From NCBI RefSeq assembly GCF_000359745.1, contig NZ_AQHN01000062.1, positions 106,108 to 170,107 on the forward strand: a stretch of 64,000 nt of DNA, in the 5' to 3' direction. Positions 50,901 through 59,189 of this stretch are shown piece after piece. Numbering within the stretch: the first letter of the stretch is position 1; the number at the start of each line of letters is the position of its first letter. Position numbers and translations under genes: made by a program. This stretch comes from Rhizobium freirei PRF 81 (lineage in GTDB: Bacteria > Pseudomonadota > Alphaproteobacteria > Rhizobiales > Rhizobiaceae). The notes under the pieces are model-generated. The model saw only the letters and a program-made list of their open reading frames with translations, was not told the origin of the DNA and searched no databases.

Positions 50901-52818
50901 CGGCGCCCTGGCCGATCGCCTTGTTGTTGTTGCCGATCGCGACTGCGCCGGCCGCCTGGTTGGCGGCGGTGGCGCTCGCCGTGCCGTCGCTGTTGGCAAT
51001 GTTGTTGGCGCCGCCGGTGAAGGCGCCGGTGCCGCTGGCATAGCTCGGATCGCCGATGGCGACTGCGCCGTCGCCGTAAGCAGTATTCCCCGCGCCAATG
51101 GCGACCGCCTTGCCACCGGTTGCGGTCGCGCCGGTGCCGATAGCGACAGCGTCGGCAGAGTCCGCAAAAGACTGGAGACCGAGCGCGATGGCGTTGGTTG
51201 CAGTCGCCCCGCTTTCGCGTCCCATCGCAATGGTGTCATCAGCGGACGCCGTCACGTCCGTGCCGACGGCGATGGCGCTCTGCCCACTGGCGCTCGTTGC
51301 AAAACTCGTCTGACCGACATAGACGGAGTTTAGCCCGGACGCGCTCGTCCCAGCGCCGACAGCGACGGCATTCTGGCCGCTGGTTCGCGCACCGCGGCCG
51401 AGAGCGGTACTGGCGATTCCGCTGGCACCGGCATCACGTCCCACGGCCGTGGCGCCGGTGGCCGTCGCGCTGGCTTGGAAGCCCACGGCTGCAGAGGTGT
51501 CGCCGCCAGCTACGGTTCCGATGCCGAGTGCAGTACTGCCGGCTCCACCGGCGTTGGCGCTGACGCCGGCAGCCAGAGAATTGTCTCCCGTTGCTTTCGT
51601 TCCAGATCCATACGAGGAGGCGTTTGTGCCACTGGCAACGGCCTGGCGCCCCGTGGCAGTGGAATTGTCGCCGCTGGCGCTGGCGCCGGCGCCGGTGGCA
51701 ACCGAAAGAACACCACTTGAATTCGCATTATTGCCGAGCGCGAGGCCGGAGGTCGCGGTGCTGGCAACAATTGCGCCCGATCCTATCGCAACAGCACCAC
51801 CGACAGCCAGCGTCTGCGCCTGGTTACCCAAGGCGACCCCGAAATCTCCCGACGCTACGGCGCTAGAGCCGACGGCCACCGAGTTAATCGCCGATGCCGC
51901 GGCGGACTTGCCAAGGGCAAGGGCACTGTCCGCGCTGGCGACGGAGCTCCAACCTCCCGCAAATGCAAAGTTGGCGGTGGCACCGGAGCTGACGCCGAGG
52001 GCAGTGGAGTTTGCTCCCGTCGCGCTGGAGAAGGTGCCCAAGGCGCTGGCGCCCGCTGCGTTGGCAGTGGCGTTCACGCCAAGCGCCACCGAATTGACGT
52101 TGCTTGCGACCGTGCCGGCACCCAGCGCCATTGCACCACCGACGCCTGAAGCCGACGCGCCACGGCCAAGCGCCACCGTATATTGTCCCGACGAACTGGA
52201 CAGATAGCCGACCGCCGTCGATGTGATGCCAGAGGCGACCGCTCCATTTCCGATCGCAGTTGCCTGATTCGCCGAGGCGTTGGCCGAAGTACCGAAGGCG
52301 CTGGCGCCGGTCCCTGTCGCCGAAGCGGTGGTGCCGACGCTCGTGGCCCATGCCCCCGTAGCGACCGCCGCGTTGCCGATTGCCACCGCTTCAAAAGTAA
52401 ACCCCGGGGGATTGACTCCGCTCGCATTGGAGTTCACGCCAATAGCAATCGGAGAGCCGCCACCGGTGCCAGTGGCGACTGCTTGGGCGCCGGTTCCTAT
52501 GCCGACCTGCGAACCGGAACCACCGGTGGTCGCCCCGCCAAGGGTCACAGTGGCGGCACTCGCCCCCGAGCTCGCAGCCATGACCGTGGCAACGGCGGCC
52601 GCCGAAGCCGGAAGCATCCCGAGGAGCCCGCCCCTACCGATGCCGAGCATTCCGTGCCCCAACCGGCTCCGTTTGAAGCCGAGCACGCGATGGGCCATGC
52701 GCAGCACGGCCATCAGGCGACGGCGGACCGAGCGGTCGCCGTCGCCAACTGAAACCCAGTTTCGAGCAAATCCGGTACGAGACTCGACCTGCAGAGGCTC
52801 CCCAACGCATTCCTTCAT
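47971..52818 (-). CDS. Trimeric autotransporter adhesin (YadA/BadA-like)
   Basis: 1615 residues. An unusual N-terminal extension of about 60 residues precedes the hydrophobic export signal (S-A-A-A-V-A-T-V-M-A-A-S-S-G-A-S-A-A). Then come about 45 YadA-head units (for example S-V-A-L-G-V-N-A and A-V-A-I-G-x-x-A at 14-residue spacing), several neck/HANS-type connectors with T-N-V-A-A-G-R and T-D-A-I-N-G-S-Q-L, K-Y-F-H-A-N-S-T-L-A-D segments, coiled-coil parts and a C-terminal YadA anchor (V-K-S-Y-T-D-T-A-V-A to T-L-N). The last 60-70 residues form the outer-membrane barrel. It mediates surface attachment. The start overlaps the upstream gene by ATGA. It is the largest gene in the window. Confidence 0.93.
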   Translation of the reverse strand: MKECVGEPLQVESRTGFARNWVSVGDGDRSVRRRLMAVLRMAHRVLGFKRSRLGHGMLGIGRGGLLGMLPASAAAVATVMAASSGASAATVTLGGATTGGSGSQVGIGTGAQAVATGTGGGSPIAIGVNSNASGVNPPGFTFEAVAIGNAAVATGAWATSVGTTASATGTGASAFGTSANASANQATAIGNGAVASGITSTAVGYLSSSSGQYTVALGRGASASGVGGAMALGAGTVASNVNSVALGVNATANAAGASALGTFSSATGANSTALGVSSGATANFAFAGGWSSVASADSALALGKSAAASAINSVAVGSSAVASGDFGVALGNQAQTLAVGGAVAIGSGAIVASTATSGLALGNNANSSGVLSVATGAGASASGDNSTATGRQAVASGTNASSYGSGTKATGDNSLAAGVSANAGGAGSTALGIGTVAGGDTSAAVGFQASATATGATAVGRDAGASGIASTALGRGARTSGQNAVAVGAGTSASGLNSVYVGQTSFATSASGQSAIAVGTDVTASADDTIAMGRESGATATNAIALGLQSFADSADAVAIGTGATATGGKAVAIGAGNTAYGDGAVAIGDPSYASGTGAFTGGANNIANSDGTASATAANQAAGAVAIGNNNKAIGQGAVALGNGSTAGAAGFVGNVALGNGAAASASSGDVALGSGSVTAVAVGTPNAVINGTTYTFQGTTPTSTVSVGAVGAERTITNVAAGRINGSSTDAINGSQLFATNQAVDAIGTTLNNINVGGGIKYFHANSTLADSSATGTDSVAIGPVSTAAGTGAIAAGANSSASGANASAIGKAANASAANALALGANAAAGNAGDVALGSGSVTAVAVGTPNVVINGATYTFQGTTPTSTVSVGTVGAERTITNLAAGRLSGSSTDAINGSQLFATNRAVDAIGTTVTTIGGQVTQNTADITNLGNTINNIAGDTSTTYTDANGKGIRYVRTNDRTLAVSDSSAQGIGSTAVGYNATSVADNSLALGRNSNAAIVGGVALGSGSISDRPLAPAFGQIAAGPTGFIQYNTTDKALLGAVSVGSSTAYRQIINVADGTNAQDAVTVRQLQGAIASVATTPGKYFHANSAAGDSLAVGAESVAVGPTTVVNGDNGIGIGNGAIVDQIAPGGTAIGQNAHVMLADGVALGTNSVAAGVQSVALGAGAQSNNINSVALGAQSITSVGAQTNYTAFALTSLQNSVGEVSIGSTGSERKLTNVAAGSAGTDAVNVNQLRGLGTNITSLIGGNTTVNPDGSITGPTYNIQGNNYSTVYDAFGAVNNTLTNINNGGGIKYFHANSTLADSAASGTDSVAIGPQSVASGANSLAAGNGAAAAGPSAVALGQGARANNANDVALGSGSVTQAAVGTAGTTIQGKNYAFAGTTPVGTVSVGAAGAERTITNVAAGRIAADSTDAINGSQLYATNSAIGDLQTGVGTITKNAVTYDLNPDGSKKNSITLQGGDVNAPVVISNVGRGVAPTDAVNVAQLGDSITQVKSYTDTAVANTLTAANTYTDQKFGQLNQQLGDIRSEARQAAAIGLAAASLRYDDRPGKLSVAVGGGVWRGEGALAFGAGYTSEDGRIRGNLSGTAAGGQVGVGAGLSVTLN
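50065..50310 (-). repeat. Internal DNA repeat of the adhesin gene, copy 1
   Basis: About 246 bp nearly identical to 50563-50808, offset exactly 498 bp (166 codons). It encodes a neck/head junction with the T-D-A-I-N-G-S-Q-L-F-A-T-N segment. Such near-identical blocks allow copy number to change by recombination. Confidence 0.7.
50563..50808 (-). repeat. Internal DNA repeat of the adhesin gene, copy 2
   Basis: Partner of 50065-50310. A more diverged third neck block lies near 48540-48700, and the K-Y-F-H-A-N-S coding segment recurs near 48894-48926 and 50511-50545. Confidence 0.7.
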
Positions 52819-53234
52819 GCTGCTTTCTCCTCGCTATTGACTGGACGGCTAGGCTCGCTTGGACCCGCATCGGCGGCCGAGGCGTCGTTGAAATCGTAAA
52901 TTTCTTGAAGCGCGCGCCCCATCTTGGCGGCTTGGCTTTCGAGCTGCTCGCGGGTACTTTCGACCCACGGCTGCGACAGAGTTGGGACGGTACGCAATGC
53001 AGCATCGGCCCGATCGGGCGGAAGCTTTGTCCCCACAAGGGCTCGGCAGACTTCGAAATGTAGCAAGGGATCGCCGTCTGCATATGCCGGCGAGGTCAAA
53101 CCAAGGACAAGGCAGGCAAATAGGTATTCAAGCTCCGCATCGGTTATGCGACTGGCGTACCGTTGTTGTAGGGCAGTCCATGCCACCTCGATTTTCGGAG
53201 CAAAGATACCAAATCCCGGAAATTGAATGTCCAT
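52815..53234 (-). CDS. Unrecognised leading gene of the adhesin operon
   Basis: 139 residues from M-D-I-Q-F-P at 53234 (a frame to 53264 gives 10 more). Mostly helical and soluble, without a signal peptide. A small hydrophobic centre L-F-A-C-L-V-L-G-L-T-S-P and a later E-Q-L-E-S-Q-A-A-K-M-G-R-A-L-Q-E-I segment look like bundle helices. No family recognised. It overlaps the adhesin start by 4 nt, so it may be a cytoplasmic export or quality-control factor for the adhesin. Confidence 0.65.
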   Translation of the reverse strand: MDIQFPGFGIFAPKIEVAWTALQQRYASRITDAELEYLFACLVLGLTSPAYADGDPLLHFEVCRALVGTKLPPDRADAALRTVPTLSQPWVESTREQLESQAAKMGRALQEIYDFNDASAADAGPSEPSRPVNSEEKAA

Positions 53235-53287
53235 AATGCACCGAATGATTGCCATCAGGAACATGGCCTCATTTCAGCGCGACGGTA

Positions 53288-53318
53288 TTTTAGAAAATTC
53301 CGGATTTTTTTTAGAAAA
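53288..53318. promoter_or_regulatory. Two direct repeats upstream of the adhesin operon
   Basis: TTTTAGAAAA occurs at 53288-53297 and 53309-53318, 21 bp apart, about two helical turns, and about 55-85 bp before the leading gene. The placement suits tandem binding sites for an activator or for an A/T-rich-preferring silencer such as MucR-like proteins. Confidence 0.45.
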
Positions 53319-53452
53319 CTACGATTTCTTGCTTGGCCGACTGCGGGTGTCGCCGCTTTGCCACACCTACCTGAGGCTGTTTCGCAAACTTACATGGTGA
53401 TTTGCCGGCTTCGGGAAGCAAACTCTGCTCCGTTCGCGCAAAGGCGGATGCT

Positions 53453-53551
53453 AGAGCGGCTCAATTCTTCACGGAATCTGAGAACCGCTCTAACTTATTG
53501 TTTTTACGCAATTCCGGACGGAAAACCGCTGCGCACTTTTCCTGGAATTGC
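53453..53551. repeat. Rhizobial intergenic palindromic element (two stem-loops)
   Basis: Stem 1 pairs AGAGCGG with ACCGCTCT (53453-53491, with one imperfect base) and stem 2 pairs GCAATTCC with GGAATTGC (53508-53551), separated by 16 nt. Paired palindromes with these cores recur in intergenic regions of Rhizobium genomes. Confidence 0.65.
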
Positions 53552-53656
53552 TTTAGGCCCGGACCTTTCTCCGGCCAGAACTCAATAATGAGCGCGAGAA
53601 TAGCGATATTGGTTCCGGCCGCATCTGATCGAGACGCGTCAGCAAGGCGCACCAAG

Positions 53657-54541
53657 TTATCGCTCGAACCGGAGCCCTGTCGGCGTCCGTCCCCGATATC
53701 TCTTCATCGTTGTCGCCAAATGGCTTTGGTCCGAAAACCCGGCCACGTAAGCAACTTCTGCAATCGGGATCTCGCTCTCGACGAGCAATTTTTCCGCAAA
53801 GTCCAAGCGCAGATTTATGAGGTAACGGTGGGGCGGCATGCCAAAAGTCATGGCAAACCTCACTATGAAATGGTTCGGCGAAATGCCGGCGACAGCCGCA
53901 AGTTCAGCGACGTGAACCTTTTCGGTAAAATGTTCACGCAGATATTCTTCTATGCGTCGGGCGCTTTTGGTGGAGAGCCCTCCTCTGGGCGGCTGAGGCT
54001 GTTTCATATGACTTGCATAAGTGCGAAGGAGATGTGTGCTAAACAGCGTAACCAATGAATCAAGATAGAGTTCATTCGGAGTTGCTTTCCCGGTTAATTC
54101 GACAGAAATCCTCTGTGCAATGCCGAGGGCTGTGCGATCGACGGTCCCGAAGGCAGGCGGCTGAAGCTCGACTTTGGCAAGATCGAACTCCTGAAGCGCC
54201 AGTTCCGACAGAGTGTCGGGGGGAATAGCGACGACGAGATTTTTCCTGGTTTCGGACCAGGCAAGGCTGCTGTCCACACCGGCGGGATTGATGATGAGAC
54301 ATCCAACAGGCGCATCATACTGGGTAATCCGGTCGCTACCGAGAGATGCTCGCAAGCCGCGCATGGGAGCAAGTACGATTCCCATTGCGTGCTCTTTTGC
54401 CAAGAACGTCTGTGATCCGGGATGACGGACGGAGCTGATGACGCTCCCACGCATGGTGGCCTTTCTCGGGCCTGCACTTTCAGGAATTATGTCGAACACA
54501 TATCGATCGGCCCGTTCCCGAGCCTCACTTCCATAATTCAT
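53657..54541 (-). CDS. AraC-family transcriptional regulator
   Basis: 294 residues: an unassigned N-terminal sensor of about 180 residues and a C-terminal double HTH (I-E-E-Y-L-R-E-H-F-T-E-K-V-H-V-A-E-L-A-A-V-A-G and P-I-A-E-V-A-Y-V-A-G-F-S-D-Q-S-H-L). Hydrophobic pocket residues suggest a small aromatic or fatty ligand but none is assigned. No target is adjacent; it may act on the adhesin operon, which ends about 400 bp away in the opposite direction of reading. Confidence 0.9.
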   Translation of the reverse strand: MNYGSEARERADRYVFDIIPESAGPRKATMRGSVISSVRHPGSQTFLAKEHAMGIVLAPMRGLRASLGSDRITQYDAPVGCLIINPAGVDSSLAWSETRKNLVVAIPPDTLSELALQEFDLAKVELQPPAFGTVDRTALGIAQRISVELTGKATPNELYLDSLVTLFSTHLLRTYASHMKQPQPPRGGLSTKSARRIEEYLREHFTEKVHVAELAAVAGISPNHFIVRFAMTFGMPPHRYLINLRLDFAEKLLVESEIPIAEVAYVAGFSDQSHLATTMKRYRGRTPTGLRFER

Positions 54542-54854
54542 CCTTCATCGCCCCGCCCGAACGAAATCCTGTAAGCGCCAACAAGCAGACGAGATCTCAG
54601 TTTCGCGTGAGATCTCAATTTCCCAACACCACCAGCTCGACGCAGCCGTTAATCAGCCTATAGTCCGAGATTAAATAGTACAAATAACTGAGTTTGGAAG
54701 GGGAGATATATGTATGGTAAAAAAAGGAATGAACCAACAGAGCGCACCACATTCTCATCAGAATGAAGAGATTTCGCGCACCTCAGCAGAGGGCTGTTCT
54801 CAGGCTAAATCTTAGTTCGTGGAACAGCAGGAAAACCGATCGTCGCGCCATTGT
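54542..54854. other. Intergenic region with a GAGATCTCA palindrome pair
   Basis: GAGATCTCAG (54591-54600) and TGAGATCTCA (54608-54617) lie about 60 bp before the AraC start and may be its operator. No gene seen in the rest. Confidence 0.35.
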
Positions 54855-54860
54855 GGCTAC

Positions 54861-55061
54861 TCAAAGATCGCCTCGGCGCTTTTCATATAGATCCCATGCA
54901 ACGTCCGCCATCGCCAGAAGCACATCTTTCTCGCTCCATCCAGCCGCAGCGGCGGCTCGAACTATTTCATCGACGATAGGCAGCAATTGACGTCGGCACT
55001 CGCTTGAAATCTCATCTGTGCCGTTCTCCAGAGGCGGATCACTAAATTTGAATTCTACCAT
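54861..55061 (-). CDS. Small conserved-type hypothetical protein
   Basis: 66 residues from M-V-E-F-K-F-S-D-P-P. Helical, acidic, with A-G-W-S-E-K-D-V-L-L-A-M-A-D-V-A-W-D-L-Y-E-K-R-R-G-D-L at the end, a pattern typical of short soluble rhizobial proteins of unknown role. No signal peptide. Function not inferable. Confidence 0.55.
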   Translation of the reverse strand: MVEFKFSDPPLENGTDEISSECRRQLLPIVDEIVRAAAAAGWSEKDVLLAMADVAWDLYEKRRGDL

Positions 55062-56168
55062 TCTCACTCTCACAGGATTACTATATGCTAGGTATCACAT
55101 TGCTAATGTAAAATAAATTGGAAGAATGCGTGAGAGCTTTTTCCAGGCGGTCCCCAGTCAGACTACCGCTATGCTGTAACCAATCCAACTTTGATCACAA
55201 TCCCTGACCTCGTATCACTCGACTGCTCACCGAGTACGCTGCGAACGATACCAGAGAAAATAGAAACTATTCTGCTATTCGAACCGACCAGCCGGCGAAG
55301 CCTGGCGGTAAATACCTAAACAGCGGTGCTCCGAGGCTGCTCGATAGCAGAAATCGCGATCGACGCAGTCGGCCTGATTGTCGCCGAAGCGATCGATAAG
55401 ACGCATTTCGTCGACCGCCAGGAACCGCTGAGGAAGCGGCCGTCACTCCTTAACCACTTCGAACCGTCTTGAGTGCCGAGGTCGCATTGAAAGTAGGAAT
55501 GAATTTATCTATGGGAAAGCATGTGCGGGTTGTCTGCCTTCCAGGAAGCCCGCGATATAGAAACCTGCCTCGAACCTTTCTCCTATTTGGTCCAACAAAC
55601 TATGCCTGCAGACCGCAGCTTCGCCACGAGCCACCTTCGTATTCAATATCGCCCCATCGAAGCCCTTTACGTTGGAATAAGATATCTCAAAGATCGGTCG
55701 GATAAGACCCTCCTTCCTGAACTCGGGATTGCAGTCTCAAACGAAAGGCCCAATCGGCGTTCCTGAAAGGAATCGAACTTATGACCCGGCAATTGCCGGG
55801 AATGTCGGCTTGCGAATACGAGGCTTTACGCACTGAACCTTTGCAGTGGTCGAGCCGGTGAAGTTCAACAACAACTCGACGTTCAATCCGGGAACCGCAA
55901 AGGCGGCTATGGCCTCGCGCAGCTTGTGAAGTTCTTTGATCTCGCACAGTGCTGGCCTACACCAACAAGTAGCGGTCGAAACCGAAGATGAAGACCAACC
56001 GCAAGAGGATTGGCTAGAAACGGCGGGGTCGCAAGCCGAGAGAGCGGACGGATTTCCTGAACGATCCAGCGGTGGTTGCGCGCCGCGAGAAAGCGCTGTC
56101 ACAGCAGCAGGCTGCGGAGTGAGGCGTCGATCACGTAGTCTCAAAACCAAAGGGGGGTGCCACACTCG
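55062..56168. other. Decayed region without a clear gene
   Basis: Several short open frames occur (55521-55766 +, 55779-56240 -), but none shows a full domain. The frame at 55521 has a start of weak ParB/Srx-like character (I-Q-Y-R-P-I-E-A-L), and 55340-55470 (+) reads like the last residues of an unrelated gene. Treated as remnant DNA. Confidence 0.4.
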
Positions 56169-56204
56169 CCCCGATCTGATCTTGCAAGCGGGATCAGATC
56201 GGGG
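56169..56204. repeat. Long perfect inverted repeat upstream of the biosynthetic cluster
   Basis: 13-bp arms CCCCGATCTGATC and GATCAGATCGGGG are spaced by 10 nt. They lie about 170 bp before the KAS III gene. No T run follows, so this is more likely an operator-like or mobile-DNA palindrome than a terminator. Confidence 0.55.
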
Positions 56205-56377
56205 CTGCTCGTCATGCCGTATGGCGGCCCAAGTGGACACTTCTGCTTTGCATCCACCATCAGTCAGTCAAAGCGCTCAATCCCCACAGCGCTTGTGGAC
56301 GCGTTGAAAATTTGGGATTTCAGAGCACGCAGATGTGATACTCCAACGAAACCTGATTGCTGCCACCGAGGAAATGG

Positions 56378-57379
56378 ATGCTCTCCACATTTCGAGGAAT
56401 GAAGATCGTCGGCTCCGGGTGCGCTGTGCCGGAAACGAGATTGCTGTCGACAGACATCGACATCCGTCTTGGGCGGCCTCCGGGCTGGACCGAGCAACAT
56501 GTGGGTATCGCGTCACGCTATATTTGCCAGACCGAGGACCAGATAGATCTTGCTGAAATGGCAGCAGGGCGAGCACTGGCTACCGCTGGATATGCGGCAA
56601 CCGATGTCGACCTGCTGATTTTCGCGGCGGCCGTCCCCTATCAGTCCATTCCCGCAACAGCACCACTCCTGCAGAGACGGCTGGGCATTCCGGATGGGCG
56701 CTGTGCCGCCTTCGACGTCAACTCGACTTGCCTCAGCTTTCTGACGGCGAGCGACATAGCCGCCTCATTCCTCGCGGGCGGCAATTACAAGTGCTGTCTG
56801 GTCGTCTCCTCGGAAATTTCCTCTCGTGGCCTGCCCTGGGATACGGATCCGATGGTTGCCTCCCTGTTCGGCGATGGCGCCGCAGCCGCACTGCTCGCTC
56901 CGGGAGACGGAACGGCGGGCGTTGTTGCTGCCCGCATGGAAACCTATCCATCCGGCTACGAAGACTGCGCGCTGGGTGCCGGCGGCACGCGATATGATTT
57001 TCATAGAGATCCCGAGGCGTTTGCGCGTCACGCGGTGTTCGAAATGGATGGGCGCGCGCTTTTCCGCCACACGATTTCCTATTTCGAGAAATTTCTCGAA
57101 CGTCTGCTTGAGGCGGCCGGATGGCGTCGGGATGAGGTCGATCTCGTCATTCCGCACCAGGCGAGCCCCATCGCCCTGGCGCATCTGGCCGACCGATGCG
57201 GCTTCGGCTCGCAGTGCATCGTCAATATCATGCGGAACCACGGTAACCAGATTGCTGCGTCCATCCCAACCGCGCTTGATCTCGCGCGTTCATCCGGCCG
57301 GCTGACAGACGGCATGAAGATGCTCATGCTGGGCACCTCGGCGGGACTGTCATTTGGCGGCCTTGCCATGATCGTTTGA
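56378..57379 (+). CDS. 3-oxoacyl-ACP synthase III-like condensing enzyme
   Basis: 333 residues from an ATG with GAGG 6 nt upstream; homologues begin about M-K-I-V-G-S-G, which is Met8 here. KAS III signatures: nucleophile Cys118 in D-V-N-S-T-C-L-S-F, His260 in I-P-H-Q-A-S, and Asn290 in R-N-H-G-N-Q, the usual Cys-His-Asn triad. It probably condenses acyl-thioesters. Being first in a cluster with a NAD epimerase and an adenylating enzyme recalls OleA-type chemistry, but no direct assignment is possible. The stop is followed by the next gene within 5 nt. Confidence 0.87.
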   Translation: MLSTFRGMKIVGSGCAVPETRLLSTDIDIRLGRPPGWTEQHVGIASRYICQTEDQIDLAEMAAGRALATAGYAATDVDLLIFAAAVPYQSIPATAPLLQRRLGIPDGRCAAFDVNSTCLSFLTASDIAASFLAGGNYKCCLVVSSEISSRGLPWDTDPMVASLFGDGAAAALLAPGDGTAGVVAARMETYPSGYEDCALGAGGTRYDFHRDPEAFARHAVFEMDGRALFRHTISYFEKFLERLLEAAGWRRDEVDLVIPHQASPIALAHLADRCGFGSQCIVNIMRNHGNQIAASIPTALDLARSSGRLTDGMKMLMLGTSAGLSFGGLAMIV

Positions 57380-57384
57380 TTTTC

Positions 57385-58368
57385 ATGCGGGTGATCGTCA
57401 GCGGCGCAACGGGATTTCTGGGGAACAGGCTCTGTGCCTTCTTGCAGGAGAATGGCCACGAGGTGATCGGCCTTGGCCGAAATGTCGACAAGGGCCGTCA
57501 TCTGGAAGCTCGCGGAACGCGGTTTGTCAGCGTCGATGTCAGTGCATCGCCAAGCGAATCCATGCTGAAAAAGCTCGGCCACGCCGATGTCTTCGTACAT
57601 GCGGCCGGGCTCTCTTCGGCCTGGGGATCGAGAGCAACTTTCTTGCAGGCGAACGTTGCAGGCACCCGCCATGCGCTGACGATGGCCAGAGCGGCGGGTG
57701 TGCGCCGCTTCGTCTTCATCTCTTCACCCAGTGTCACTTTCCGGTTTTCAGATCAGGCGGACTTGCGCGAAGACACCCACCTTCCCATACCCGTCAACGC
57801 CTATGCAGAAAGCAAGCAAATCGCTGAACGCGACGTGCTTGCCGCCTCCGATCTTTCCCCGATCATCTTGCGGCCCCGTGCCATCTACGGCCGCGGCGAC
57901 GTAGCGCTACTGCCGCGGCTAATCAGGGCGGCGGAAAAGGGCCCGCTTCCTTTCCTGCGCGGCGGCAGAGCTTCCACCAATCTCACCTATGTCGACGATG
58001 TCGTGCGGGGAATCGTTTGCGCGATGGACGCACCCCAGGAGATCGCGGGCCGTACCTACAACATTGCCGGAGATGAAGCGTTGCCGTTGCGCCTCATTAT
58101 CGAAAGCGCAGCGGCAAGGGCCGGGATCAAGGTGCGATGGCGGGCCATTCCTTGGCCATTAGCCTTGGGCGCAGCCCGGCTGGCAGAGGCGGTGGCGCTG
58201 CTGCGGCCCGACAAGCCGGAACCGGTGATGACAGCTTATGCGCTCGGCACTCTCGCCTTCACACAGACGTTAGATATCTCCGCCGCGCAGCGGGAGATCG
58301 GCTTCAAGCCGCAAATCCGTTTTGAGCAGGGGCTGCATCGAACATTCGGTGGAGGCTTGACGCCGTGA
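57385..58368 (+). CDS. NAD(P)-dependent epimerase/dehydratase (extended SDR)
   Basis: 327 residues from the ATG at 57385; a TTG at 57376 is in frame but lacks support. It has G-A-T-G-F-L-G-N-R-L (cofactor loop), S-S-P-S-V-T, Y-A-E-S-K-Q-I-A-E (YxxxK) and R-P-R-A-I-Y-G-R-G-D. The family acts on 3-hydroxy/3-keto acyl or sugar substrates. Beside a KAS III gene it would reduce or dehydrate the beta-keto product. Overlaps the next gene by 4 nt. Confidence 0.87.
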   Translation: MRVIVSGATGFLGNRLCAFLQENGHEVIGLGRNVDKGRHLEARGTRFVSVDVSASPSESMLKKLGHADVFVHAAGLSSAWGSRATFLQANVAGTRHALTMARAAGVRRFVFISSPSVTFRFSDQADLREDTHLPIPVNAYAESKQIAERDVLAASDLSPIILRPRAIYGRGDVALLPRLIRAAEKGPLPFLRGGRASTNLTYVDDVVRGIVCAMDAPQEIAGRTYNIAGDEALPLRLIIESAAARAGIKVRWRAIPWPLALGAARLAEAVALLRPDKPEPVMTAYALGTLAFTQTLDISAAQREIGFKPQIRFEQGLHRTFGGGLTP

Positions 58369-59189
58369 GTGATCCCTTATTCTTCAACAGCGCCGTCGTG
58401 CGGGCGCCGGAACGCCTGGTTCTCCGAGGCGGTCGATGGGCCTTCGTCGATATCCCGGTGCGCTATGGTCTGTGGCCTCATCCGCAATTCGGACCCGTGC
58501 TGATTGACACGGGATACACAAACCGTGTCACCGAGGGCCACACGCGCCGCCTGACCATGAAACTCTACAGTGCTATCTTGAGGCCGCGCCTGATCGAGGC
58601 AGCGTCCCCCATCACAAATTTAAAGAGTCGTGGGATCGCGCCGACGGATGTCAGCCATATCATCGTCACGCATTTCCATGCCGATCACATTGCCGCTCTG
58701 GCCGACTTTCCGAAAGCTCGTTTTCTGGCAGACAGCGTGGCCTACGAGACGCTGTCCGCCATGACCTCGAGTCAGCAACTGCACAACGGCTTTTTTCCGG
58801 AATTGTTGCCAACGGATTTTCGCGAGCGGCTGATTTCGATCGACAGCCGACCATCTGTGACCATCCCCTATGGTCTGGGCAGCGGCTACGACCTCTTTGC
58901 CGATGGCTCCTGCCTTGCCGTGCCGCTGCCCGGCCATGCGCTCGGGCATTTCGGGCTGCTTTGGCCAGACACATCGCCGCCGTTGCTTTATGCAACCGAT
59001 ACACAATGGCTGCGACGGGCGATCATTGAAAACCGCGCGCCGTCAGGGCCAGCACAGTTGATCTACAGCGACCGAAATGCGGCAGGGATCTCGATGAAAA
59101 AGGTCAGGCAATTCGCCGATCAAGGTGGCAGGGTTGTGCTCTGCCACGAGCCATACGATCACACCGCTGGCGGCGGGGCCCGACAATGA
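58365..59189 (+). CDS. Metallo-beta-lactamase-fold hydrolase
   Basis: 274 residues with a GTG start (overlap GTGA). The metal motif T-H-F-H-A-D-H (H-x-H-x-D-H) is near residue 105, with further ligands in P-G-H-A-L-G-H and the Asp of Y-A-T-D-T-Q-W-L. The fold covers lactonases and thioesterases. In this cluster it may release or hydrolyse an acyl intermediate or a lactone. Overlaps the next gene by ATGA. Confidence 0.85.
   Translation: MSDPLFFNSAVVRAPERLVLRGGRWAFVDIPVRYGLWPHPQFGPVLIDTGYTNRVTEGHTRRLTMKLYSAILRPRLIEAASPITNLKSRGIAPTDVSHIIVTHFHADHIAALADFPKARFLADSVAYETLSAMTSSQQLHNGFFPELLPTDFRERLISIDSRPSVTIPYGLGSGYDLFADGSCLAVPLPGHALGHFGLLWPDTSPPLLYATDTQWLRRAIIENRAPSGPAQLIYSDRNAAGISMKKVRQFADQGGRVVLCHEPYDHTAGGGARQ

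Noticed and set aside
50781..52427. Frames on both strands within the adhesin repeats
   Set aside because: Low-complexity shadows created by the repeat structure of the adhesin gene.
55521..55766. Possible ParB/Srx-like ORF
   Set aside because: Only a weak match over a few residues and no complete domain, so not called as a gene.
56169..56204. Factor-independent terminator
   Set aside because: The stem is strong but no T run follows on either strand.
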